Source of the DNA: an uncultured Bacteroidales bacterium | GTDB taxonomy: Bacteria; Bacteroidota; Bacteroidia; Bacteroidales; UBA932 | DNA length: 7,873 nt | Assembly (NCBI GenBank): GCA_946406095.1 | Contig: CAMJJO010000078.1 | Coordinates: 1-7,873 of the forward strand | Direction of reading: 5' to 3' | In this document: piece by piece, positions 1 through 6,867 of the stretch | Numbering within the stretch: position 1 is the stretch's first letter | How the letters are laid out: every line of letters begins with the position of its first letter | Position numbers and translations under genes: made by a program | The notes under the pieces: generated by a model | The model's database searches: none | What the model was told of the DNA's origin: nothing | What the model saw: the letters and a program-made list of their open reading frames with translations, nothing else

Positions 1-1
1 C

Positions 2-478
2 GTGAGCACCACCGCTAACGTGGACACCAAGAGCTACACCGTCAAGATCACCCAGAACAAGAAGAGTGCAGGCGGCGAGCCTCTGACCGTAGTCATCGAC
101 GATGTCAAGAATTCCTTCAGTGCTGAAACCGATGGAACTTACGGAGCCGGTTTCTCCGCAACTGTAGAAGGCGTCAAGATCGGCTACTACAAGTATAACG
201 GCACTTCCGCTGCCGTTGCAGCCACCGACTTGATGAAGGTTTACAAGAATTTCGCTCTCGTGCTTTCTTCCGACACGAAGATTGCATCTGTAGTGCTCTA
301 TTGCACCAGTAGCTACTGCAAAGACATGACCCCTGTTGTTGGAGAAGGCACTGCCAAGGCAGATGAAACAGCCCTCACCATCACCTGGACCCCTGCAAGC
401 CCTGCGAATACTATCGCTGCTGCGGCAACCAATGCGCAGGTCAGGGTGAACAAGATGGTGATAACCTTCGCTCAGTAA
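2..478 (+). CDS. Secreted beta-sandwich protein, C-terminal part only (5' end outside window)
   Basis: This is the last 158 codons of a gene that probably begins upstream. A GTG at base 2 could be read as a start, but no signal peptide follows it and the first residues look like the middle of a domain, so I treat the gene as 5'-truncated by the window edge. The opening SYTVKITQ resembles the last strand of a BACON or other immunoglobulin-like domain. The remainder (in-window residues about 28-157) alternates short hydrophobic strands with Gly/Ala/Thr-rich loops and ends in RVNKMVITFAQ, a typical closing strand of C-terminal modules in Bacteroidota surface lipoproteins. Two cysteines (101 and 106 in-window) flank a short loop and could form a disulfide. 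No catalytic motif is visible. The stop lies 10 bases before the next start, so it probably shares a transcript with the nuclease gene. A ligand-binding or adhesive role is only a guess; I do not recognise the family with certainty. Confidence 0.7.
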   Translation: MSTTANVDTKSYTVKITQNKKSAGGEPLTVVIDDVKNSFSAETDGTYGAGFSATVEGVKIGYYKYNGTSAAVAATDLMKVYKNFALVLSSDTKIASVVLYCTSSYCKDMTPVVGEGTAKADETALTITWTPASPANTIAAAATNAQVRVNKMVITFAQ

Positions 479-488
479 ACCTGTCGAT

Positions 489-1670
489 ATGCTCAGGAAA
501 GCCTTGCAGGCAGCTCTGCTGCTGATGATGATTGGTCTCGCCGTATCTTGCGGCGAGACCATTGCCCCCGTCACGTACGACCTGGCCATCTCCACCAAGG
601 AAAGCCAGGTGCCCAGCGACGACGGGTTCGTCTATGTGACGATTAACGCGCAGGGCGACTGGACCATCGACCTCCAGTATCCTGAAGGCGGGCAGAGCGG
701 ATGGGCGACAATGGATCCTGCATCCGGAACAGGAATTCCGCCGGTTGCACGCCTGCGTTTCAGCCAGAACGAGTCTGAGGAATCGAGAATAGTCACTCTG
801 GTCCTCAAGGCCGACGGCATGCAGGCCACCGCTTCGGTGGAGCAGCTCGGGCAGGCCGCCGTTCCCATCACGCCCCAGACGGGGGTTCCGGATGTCGCTA
901 CGGCCGACTGGCTCGAACTGCCGGAGACCAAGGCCAACGATGGCTGCGCGTTCCTCGCCCACGATATGGATGGCAAGGCCTACATCAGCGAGGCTAAGAG
1001 CGGAGTGCGCAACTGGTCCTGCTATTGGTGCTACGACGAGCATGTCTCCTACTGGGTGGCTTATCCTCACAACAAAGCCCTGATCGGGAAGGGCACCAGG
1101 ACGGACGTGTGGGGAGTTTTCGACCCCATGATTCCCGTGAACATGCAGCCAAATATGGGCAGCACCTACGGAGGAGGATGGACCAGAGGACATCAGATTC
1201 CATCGGCAGACCGTTACAACACTGCCGCGAACAAATCTACCTTCTACCCCACGAACATGACTCCGCAGGAGTACAACTTCAATGCAAAGATCTGGGCCAA
1301 TCTTGAACAGAAAATCCGCGATTACGCGTCCTCGTCCGATACTCTGTATGTGGTGACAGGATGCGTGCTCGAAGGATCCAGCACCTACTCCGGGAGCAAT
1401 TCCGGTTTCTCCGTCAAGGTGCCGGCCGCATATTTCAAGGCCGCTCTGCAGAAGAGCACCAGCGTTTCCGTAGGCCATAACGGGTGGCGTGCCGCTGCAT
1501 GGTATCTGCCACACGATGCTTCGATTGCAAACGGAAGCTTCATCGACTATGTGATGACCGTGGACGCTCTCGAGGCAAAGCTAGGATACGACCTGTTCGT
1601 AAACCTGCCTGCGAAGGTGGGCAAGACCCTTGCAGACCAGATAGAAGCGGACTGCAATTGGGCAAAATAA
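489..1670 (+). CDS. BACON-domain lipoprotein with DNA/RNA non-specific endonuclease (NUC) domain
   Basis: A 393-residue predicted lipoprotein nuclease. Residues 1-21 form a type II signal peptide (basic MLRK, hydrophobic stretch, lipobox AVSC with Cys21 as lipid site), which supports the ATG at 489. Residues about 30-122 fit a BACON domain: strand repeats, a GDWTID segment and a closing VEQLGQ. Residues about 138-388 fit the Endonuclease_NS fold: WVAYPHNKAL (189-198), TRGHQIPSADR (232-242), NMTPQ (256-260), then N265, W269 and E273. Spacing among His235, Asn265 and Glu273 matches His89, Asn119 and Glu127 of Serratia nuclease exactly, so the general base and the metal ligand are kept. The first motif residue, normally Asp, is Thr232. 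The family cuts single- and double-stranded DNA and RNA with a divalent metal. The mature protein carries five cysteines besides the lipid one, including CYWC at 178-181. BACON probably gives carbohydrate or mucin adhesion or acts as a spacer. It is the second gene of the putative operon. Confidence 0.93.
   Translation: MLRKALQAALLLMMIGLAVSCGETIAPVTYDLAISTKESQVPSDDGFVYVTINAQGDWTIDLQYPEGGQSGWATMDPASGTGIPPVARLRFSQNESEESRIVTLVLKADGMQATASVEQLGQAAVPITPQTGVPDVATADWLELPETKANDGCAFLAHDMDGKAYISEAKSGVRNWSCYWCYDEHVSYWVAYPHNKALIGKGTRTDVWGVFDPMIPVNMQPNMGSTYGGGWTRGHQIPSADRYNTAANKSTFYPTNMTPQEYNFNAKIWANLEQKIRDYASSSDTLYVVTGCVLEGSSTYSGSNSGFSVKVPAAYFKAALQKSTSVSVGHNGWRAAAWYLPHDASIANGSFIDYVMTVDALEAKLGYDLFVNLPAKVGKTLADQIEADCNWAK
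533..561 (+). other. Perfect 11-bp inverted repeat (potential RNA hairpin) over the lipobox codons
   Basis: TGGTCTCGCCG at 533-543 is the exact reverse complement of CGGCGAGACCA at 551-561, leaving a 7-base loop (TATCTTG). In the mRNA this would be a strong GC-rich stem-loop starting 44 bases after the A of the start codon of the nuclease gene, encoding residues 15-25 (I-G-L-A-V-S-C-G-E-T-I). No U-run follows, so it does not look like an intrinsic terminator. A role in pausing translation near the signal peptide, in mRNA stability or in processing between genes 1 and 2 is possible. The repeat is directly seen; any function is inference, and constraint from the encoded signal peptide could produce part of it by chance. 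Confidence 0.6.
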
Positions 1671-1692
1671 TCAGAATTAATACACTGGAAGT

Positions 1693-2769
1693 ATGAAAAA
1701 ATACATCTACCCCCTGCTTGCGATCATCCTTCTGGCAATGCCCTTCAAGGCAGATGCCGGCAAACATCGCAGCTATGTCATAGGGTTCTACAATCTGGAG
1801 AACCTCTTCGACACCTATCACGATGAAGGGAAGAACGACTATCAGTACCTTCCCGACGGGCAGAATGAGTGGACCGAGGCCAAGTATGCCAAGAAACAGC
1901 GCAATATGGCCCAGGTCATCCGCGCAATGCACGACGACAACAAGTGCTGGCATGCGGTTCTGGGCGTGAGCGAAATCGAGAACCGCCACGTGCTGGAAGA
2001 TCTGGTGTCGGAACCCGCCATCGCGGAAGCCAACTACCAGATCGTCCATTATGACGGTCCGGATCGCCGAGGGGTGGATGTGGCTCTGCTCTACAAGCCC
2101 GAGATCTTCAAGGTTATCGCCAGCGAGAGCATCCCCTTCAAGTTCACCCCTTCCCGCATCGACTGGAGCCAGTGGACCCAGGAAGAGATGGATAACTTCA
2201 AGACCCGCGACGTCCTGATGGTGCGCGGCACGATCGACGGCGAGATGTTCGCCTTCTTCGTCGCCCACCTTCCTTCCCGTCTGGGCGGAAAGGGTGCAGA
2301 CCTCCGTCCCCGCGGCGCCGAGATCATCTACCAGCGTGCCATGGAACTCCAGCAAGAATTCCCCGGCATAAAGATCGTGGTGATGGGCGATATGAACGAC
2401 AATCCTACTGATGTCTCGATGACCGAGTTCCTCCGTGGCAAGGAGTTTATCTCCGATGTTACCGACGAGGATTTCTTCGATCCCTTCCTGAGCATGATAA
2501 AGGCAGGGTACAGCTCTCTTTATTATCAGGGCGCCGGCAACATCTTCGACATCGTGATGGTGAACAACGCCATCGCAAATGCCCCCAAGGGCACTTTCAA
2601 GATACAGCCCATAGTTCAGAAAAAGTTCTACGGCCGTGTGTTCAGCAAGCCCTTCATGACCAACCAGAGCGGCCAGTATAAGGGCACGCCCTTCCGCACC
2701 TTCTCCGGTGGCGCATTCGTGGGCGGCTACTCCGACCACTATCCCACATACATTGTAATCAGCAAATGA
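1693..2769 (+). CDS. Exported endonuclease/exonuclease/phosphatase (EEP) family hydrolase
   Basis: A 358-residue member of the Mg-dependent EEP superfamily (DNase I / exonuclease III / phosphodiesterase fold), probably the Bacteroidota-type Exo_endo_phos_3 group. Visible motifs in order are FYNLENLFD (32-40, Asn34), VSEIEN with metal-ligand Glu94, YDGPDRRGVDVALLY (120-134), AHLPSR with His192, GDMND with Asp233 and Asn235, FDIVMV with Asp286, and SDHYPTY with Asp348 and His349. Every expected catalytic position is present and the length is normal, so it should be active. Residues 1-22 look like a type I signal peptide with probable cleavage after ADA, and there is no lipobox, so the enzyme is likely periplasmic or released. 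Family members hydrolyse phosphodiester or phosphomonoester bonds; the exact substrate cannot be read here. It lies 22 bases after a BACON-nuclease gene and overlaps the receptor gene, which fits processing of nucleic-acid fragments or organic phosphate. The start is supported by the signal peptide; GGAAG just before it is too close to serve as a normal ribosome site. Confidence 0.93.
   Translation: MKKYIYPLLAIILLAMPFKADAGKHRSYVIGFYNLENLFDTYHDEGKNDYQYLPDGQNEWTEAKYAKKQRNMAQVIRAMHDDNKCWHAVLGVSEIENRHVLEDLVSEPAIAEANYQIVHYDGPDRRGVDVALLYKPEIFKVIASESIPFKFTPSRIDWSQWTQEEMDNFKTRDVLMVRGTIDGEMFAFFVAHLPSRLGGKGADLRPRGAEIIYQRAMELQQEFPGIKIVVMGDMNDNPTDVSMTEFLRGKEFISDVTDEDFFDPFLSMIKAGYSSLYYQGAGNIFDIVMVNNAIANAPKGTFKIQPIVQKKFYGRVFSKPFMTNQSGQYKGTPFRTFSGGAFVGGYSDHYPTYIVISK
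2766..2769 (+). other. ATGA stop/start overlap between EEP gene and TonB receptor gene
   Basis: The TGA ending the EEP gene (2767-2769) overlaps the ATG at 2766-2768 that opens the receptor gene. This arrangement usually indicates translational coupling and shared transcription. A second in-frame ATG follows immediately at 2769-2771, so initiation could shift by one codon without changing the signal peptide. No Shine-Dalgarno sequence is visible upstream. Confidence 0.8.
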
Positions 2770-5666
2770 TGAAAAGATTATTATTGATAGTCCTGTCCCT
2801 TCTGGCGGTCACCGCACTCGGCGCACAACCTACCGGCGGTGTCAAGGGAACGATTGTCAACCGCAACGGCCGCCAGCCGATCGAGAAAGCACATCTCATC
2901 CTCATGCAGGGAGCAGCCACCGTGGCCGAGACATCTTCCGCCGAAGACGGATCGTTCTTCATCCCCGGGCTTGCCGATGGCATGTATACCCTGGTAATCG
3001 ATGCTCCAGAATTCCTGGAGAGCCAGGTGCAGGTTACGGTGAATGACGGATATGTCAAGAACATGTTCAATCTCGGACTCACCGGAATACAGCGCGTGAC
3101 CGATGTCGACGACGACAGTTTCGCGCAGTTCGATATGGATGATTCCGGGTATAACGACAATCCAACCATCCTTTTCGGCTCCAACGATGTATTCAACAAT
3201 ATCGCCGGCTACAACTTCAGTTCCGTCCGCTTCCGTGCCCGCGGCTATGCCTCCGAGACACAGGATGTCTATCTTGCCGGAGTGAAGATGAACGATGCCA
3301 TCACCGGTTATTCCCCGTTCTCCTTGTGGAGCGGCCTGAACGAGGCTATGCGCACCAAGGAGTCCACCAACGGCCTCGAGGTTTCCGACTATGGTTTCGG
3401 CGGATACAATGGCGTGACCAACATCTTCGGCAATGCCACCAACGTGCGCAAGGGGCTCCGCGGAAGCGTCCTGACCAACAGCACCCTGTATCGTCTTCGC
3501 CTGATGGGCTCATATGCCACCGGCCTCATGGACAACGGCTGGGCCTTTGCGGCGAATGTCTCCGCCCGTCTCGGCGGCAATGACTGGATCGACGGTGTAT
3601 ATTATCGCTCCTTTGCCTATTATCTTGCTGCCGACAAGGTGCTGGACGATGCCCACAAGCTGAGTTTCGTGTTCTTCGCGACTCCCGGCCAGCGCGGCGC
3701 CCAGAATGCATCCACCCAGGAGGTTTACGACCTTGTGGGGGACAATATGTACAACTCCAACTGGGGATACCAGAACGGCAAGGTGCGCAACGCCCGCGTC
3801 CGCAAGACCAACGAGCCTATAGCCATCCTCAAGTACGATTACACACCTTCCGACAAGTTCAACGCCTACGTCACCGCCCTCTATCGTTTCGGCAAGAACG
3901 GCTACACCGCCCTCGACTGGTACGATGCCCAGGATCCCCGCCCGGACTATTACCGCAACCTTCCGAGTTACTTCTACGATGCCAATCCGGATATGAACCG
4001 TAATAACGGTATAAAGAACGGATGGGCAAACGAGGTATGGTCCCACCCGGACAGTTATCCTACGCTCACCCATATCGACTGGGACCGCTTCTACTATGTC
4101 AACCGCATCCAGACCGACGATAACGGCCTGAACCGTTCGAAATACATTCAGGAGCAGCGCCACGTGGACCAGAACGACCTTAACCTGGCCGCAACATTCA
4201 AATACCGCCCCCAGGACAATCTGACCGTTACCGGCGGACTCAACGCCCGCGTCAACCGCACTGAGTACTACAAAGTGGTGGCAGACCTTCTCGGCGGCGA
4301 CTACTATATGGATATCGACAACTTCGCCGAACGCGATTTCGCCGCCACTCCCTATAAGTTGCAGAACGACCTGGATTATTATATGAAGAATGGTTCCGCA
4401 CAGGTTCTGCACAAAGGAGACAAGTACGGCTACGACTACTATGCACAGGTGCGCAACTACGGCGGATGGCTGAATGCCGAATACACTCTCGGAAACTTCA
4501 GCGCCAACCTTGGCGGCCGTGTCGGTTACGAATCCTTCTGGCGTGAGGGCCTCATGAGAAAGGGCCTTTTCCCCGGACTGGATGAAAACGGGAAGAAGCT
4601 GGTTGTGGACGGAGTTACCGTCGAACCCACATACGAGAACGATGGCTCGGTGGTGACTTCTTACGGCAAGAGCAAGGTTTCCAAATTCATGACTTTCGCC
4701 GGGAAACTTGCCCTCAATTATGTGATAGGCGGTTCGCAGCGCGTATATGCCAACCTGGGCTACTTCAACGATGCCCCCAGGTTCAACCAGGCTTTCCTTT
4801 CGCCCAGGACCAGGAACTCCATTATGGATGACCTGAAGACCATCAAGACCTTCTCGTCCGATATCAACTGGCAGTATTCCGGCAACGGAATCAACGTCCG
4901 CACCACGGCGTACTTCACCACCATCAAGGACCAGTCCAAGATAATGAGTGCCTACGACGACCTTCAGAATGCTTTCTCCAACTTCGCCATCAACGGAATA
5001 GACCAGCAGAACATAGGCGTCGAGCTCGGATTCAAGGTCCCCACCTATCTGGTTCCGAATCTCTCGGTGCAGGGCGTGCTCGCCGCTGGCCGCTATGTCT
5101 ATACATCCAATCCTACCATGACCCAGACGGTGGACAACAGCGCCGAGGTGGTCATGGAGAATGTGCCCGTGCCTTACTGGAAGAGCACTCTGCTCGCCGA
5201 CGGTACGGTCAAACAGCACTACGTGCCGTCGACCCCTCAGATCGCCGCCAGCCTTGGACTTGCATATAACTACAACTACTGGTTCATCGACGGCGACGTA
5301 GAGTACTTCGGCAAATCATATCTCGACATGAATCCTCTCTACCGCACCGAAACGGCAGTGGCCGGCCCGGACAACCAGGTTACGGCAAATGAGCTTGCCT
5401 ATATGACGGAGCAGGAGGAATTCGCCCCCGCAGTGCTGGTGAATCTTTCGGTAGGCAAGAGCTGGTATATCCACTACAAGTATCAGCTCGGCTTCTCGCT
5501 GAATGTCAAGAACCTGCTGAACAACCGCAACGTGAAGACCGGCGGCTATGAGCAGACCCGCATGGTGGACAACACCGTCAGCAAGAGCCAGTACTACCGT
5601 TTCGACTCCAAGTACTTCTACATGTCCGGAACCAATTATATGTTGAACGTTTATTTCAGATTCTAA
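2766..5666 (+). CDS. TonB-dependent outer-membrane receptor with N-terminal carboxypeptidase-D-like domain
   Basis: A 966-residue outer-membrane transporter expected to import a ligand using energy from TonB-ExbB-ExbD. Residues 1-20 are a signal peptide ending ALGA before Gln21. Residues about 25-106 form a carboxypeptidase-D regulatory-like domain (GTIVNRNGRQPIEKAHL, EDGSFFIPGLADGMYTLVI). An acidic linker at 111-131 (DVDDD, DMDD) follows, then a plug domain from about 138 to 240 with RFRARGY (155-161), VYLAGVKMND (168-177) and WSGLNEAMR (188-196). The rest is a long beta-barrel rich in aromatic residues and N/D/G turns, closing with YMLNVYFRF, whose terminal Phe suits the outer-membrane assembly signal. 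Length is normal for the family. The RFRxRGY and WxGLN plug pattern resembles Bacteroidota receptors that are not paired with SusD, and no SusD gene follows. Two nuclease genes upstream suggest nucleic-acid-derived or phosphorylated ligands, but specificity cannot be read from sequence. It overlaps the upstream gene by four bases and ends four bases before the DUF5689 gene. Confidence 0.95.
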   Translation: MMKRLLLIVLSLLAVTALGAQPTGGVKGTIVNRNGRQPIEKAHLILMQGAATVAETSSAEDGSFFIPGLADGMYTLVIDAPEFLESQVQVTVNDGYVKNMFNLGLTGIQRVTDVDDDSFAQFDMDDSGYNDNPTILFGSNDVFNNIAGYNFSSVRFRARGYASETQDVYLAGVKMNDAITGYSPFSLWSGLNEAMRTKESTNGLEVSDYGFGGYNGVTNIFGNATNVRKGLRGSVLTNSTLYRLRLMGSYATGLMDNGWAFAANVSARLGGNDWIDGVYYRSFAYYLAADKVLDDAHKLSFVFFATPGQRGAQNASTQEVYDLVGDNMYNSNWGYQNGKVRNARVRKTNEPIAILKYDYTPSDKFNAYVTALYRFGKNGYTALDWYDAQDPRPDYYRNLPSYFYDANPDMNRNNGIKNGWANEVWSHPDSYPTLTHIDWDRFYYVNRIQTDDNGLNRSKYIQEQRHVDQNDLNLAATFKYRPQDNLTVTGGLNARVNRTEYYKVVADLLGGDYYMDIDNFAERDFAATPYKLQNDLDYYMKNGSAQVLHKGDKYGYDYYAQVRNYGGWLNAEYTLGNFSANLGGRVGYESFWREGLMRKGLFPGLDENGKKLVVDGVTVEPTYENDGSVVTSYGKSKVSKFMTFAGKLALNYVIGGSQRVYANLGYFNDAPRFNQAFLSPRTRNSIMDDLKTIKTFSSDINWQYSGNGINVRTTAYFTTIKDQSKIMSAYDDLQNAFSNFAINGIDQQNIGVELGFKVPTYLVPNLSVQGVLAAGRYVYTSNPTMTQTVDNSAEVVMENVPVPYWKSTLLADGTVKQHYVPSTPQIAASLGLAYNYNYWFIDGDVEYFGKSYLDMNPLYRTETAVAGPDNQVTANELAYMTEQEEFAPAVLVNLSVGKSWYIHYKYQLGFSLNVKNLLNNRNVKTGGYEQTRMVDNTVSKSQYYRFDSKYFYMSGTNYMLNVYFRF

Positions 5667-5670
5667 GCAT

Positions 5671-6864
5671 ATGAAAAAGATTATTTACGCAATCGCGGCC
5701 CTCGCCGCCATCGTTTCCTGCCAGAGTCTGAAAGAAGAATGGCAGCCGGTGTTCACCTTCGGCGACAATGAACCCGCCGAAATGAAACTGTGGACCGAAT
5801 CCGACCTCTCCAAGTATGGATTCGGCGGCACCTTCACCAGCATCAAGGACATGAAGGATGAGTATGAGAAGAAGACCGCGATGGAAAAGAAGATGACCTC
5901 CGGACATACCATCACATCCAACACGTGGATCAAGGGTCAGGTGGTTTCCGACGACAGGTCCGGCAACCTCTACCGCGAAATCTACCTCCAGGATGCCACC
6001 GGTGGCATAGACCTCAAGCTCGGAAAGTCCTCGCTCTACAGCGACTACAAGCTCGGCCAGTGGGTGTATGTGAACTGCAACGGCCTTTGCATAGGCGCCT
6101 ACAACGGCATGCCCCAGCTCGGCCTGGAGCCGGATAACACCAGCACCAACGAGTACGAGACGTCCTACATCGACAATCAGTACATCATCAATACCCATGT
6201 GTTCCGCGGAGCATACGACACTCCCGTGGCCCCGAAGGAAGTCACCGAAGCGGAGGTCAAGGCCAGCCTGAGCGCCGGTTTCAAGGGCGATCTCTGGGGA
6301 GTCCTGGTCAAGGTCAAGGGATTGAAGTACGGCAATCAGATTTTCGCCCTTGTATATCCCCACGGAATCCTCGGCCACAAGAAGGACAACCCCTACAACC
6401 GCCTGTTCCTTTCGGATGCCGGCACCTGGGGAATCAATACCTGGAGCATGTCCAAGGCCAAGTACATCGAATATATCCAGGCAGGTAACTTCGATGCCGG
6501 TGTGATTGGCAGCGGTGCCACCAAGTACGGCAACATCCTCACCAAGCCCATCGACTATAAGGCTCAGATGGGAAATGAGGTCATTACTGCCTTCGGCCCG
6601 GATGCGTACATCACCTATAAGGAGATGATGGTCAAGTACGCCACTGCCAACTATGTCTCCCATTATTTCAAGATGGGCACCACCGACATCCAGGTGCGCA
6701 CCAGCGGATACGCCAAGTTCGCCGATCAGGAACTGGATTCCAGGATCATCGGCGGTTCCAGCTTGGATATCACCGGAATCCTCACCATCTACGACGGCAG
6801 CGCACAGCTGTCGCTCGTGACCGCTCCGGACGATGCCGACAACCCTTCAGTAAAGATCAACTAA
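5671..6864 (+). CDS. DUF5689 domain lipoprotein, probable partner of the TonB receptor
   Basis: A 397-residue lipoprotein of unknown biochemical function. The signal peptide (MKKIIYAIAALAAIVSC) ends in lipobox IVSC with lipidated Cys17; residues 18-23 (QSLKEE) place acidic residues just after the lipid site, as in Bacteroidota lipoproteins exported to the cell surface. The DUF5689 signature lies at about 78-155: IKGQVVSDDRSGN (87-99), YREIYLQDATGGIDLKL (101-117), and GQWVYVNCNGLCIGAYNG (129-146), a pattern suggestive of an OB-like barrel. A second similar module is likely at about 338-383 (IQVRTSGYAKF, SLDITGILTIYDG, AQLSLV), so the protein may hold two OB-like modules joined by a 150-residue middle region. 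OB folds often bind nucleic acids or oligosaccharides, which would suit this locus, but that is inference. The gene begins four bases after the receptor stop, the position SusD would occupy in a polysaccharide locus. The start is fixed by the signal peptide. No catalytic motif is seen. Confidence 0.88.
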   Translation: MKKIIYAIAALAAIVSCQSLKEEWQPVFTFGDNEPAEMKLWTESDLSKYGFGGTFTSIKDMKDEYEKKTAMEKKMTSGHTITSNTWIKGQVVSDDRSGNLYREIYLQDATGGIDLKLGKSSLYSDYKLGQWVYVNCNGLCIGAYNGMPQLGLEPDNTSTNEYETSYIDNQYIINTHVFRGAYDTPVAPKEVTEAEVKASLSAGFKGDLWGVLVKVKGLKYGNQIFALVYPHGILGHKKDNPYNRLFLSDAGTWGINTWSMSKAKYIEYIQAGNFDAGVIGSGATKYGNILTKPIDYKAQMGNEVITAFGPDAYITYKEMMVKYATANYVSHYFKMGTTDIQVRTSGYAKFADQELDSRIIGGSSLDITGILTIYDGSAQLSLVTAPDDADNPSVKIN

Positions 6865-6867
6865 CAA

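Noticed and set aside
441..1514. A 357-codon antisense open frame across the nuclease gene
   Set aside because: Same register effect opposite a well-supported nuclease; the frame also spans the boundary of two + strand genes.
1671..1692. Possible promoter or ribosome-binding site (GGAAG) in the largest gap
   Set aside because: Only 22 bases, with no Bacteroidota -33 TTTG / -7 TAnnTTTG pair, and GGAAG ends one base before the ATG, too close for normal ribosome placement.
1540..2739. A 399-codon antisense open frame across the EEP gene
   Set aside because: It is in codon register with the EEP gene and runs antisense through its conserved catalytic motifs; it is a codon-usage shadow.
3510..5219. 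A 569-codon open frame antisense to the TonB receptor
   Set aside because: It is in exact codon register with the receptor gene, so it exists only because that gene avoids TTA, CTA and TCA codons here. The translation is low-complexity Val/Gly/His-rich with no domain I recognise.
2766..5666. Reading the receptor as a SusC with a SusD partner, hence a glycan locus
   Set aside because: No SusD-like gene or glycoside hydrolase is present, and the plug sequence pattern resembles receptors not paired with SusD.
5758..5781. 7-bp inverted repeat TTCGGCG / CGCCGAA with a 10-base loop early in the DUF5689 gene
   Set aside because: Stems this short are expected several times by chance in a GC-rich 7.8-kb window, and nothing about its position adds support.
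5656..6663. A 335-codon antisense open frame across the DUF5689 gene
   Set aside because: In register with the DUF5689 gene, no signal peptide or recognisable domain; shadow of a clear coding gene.
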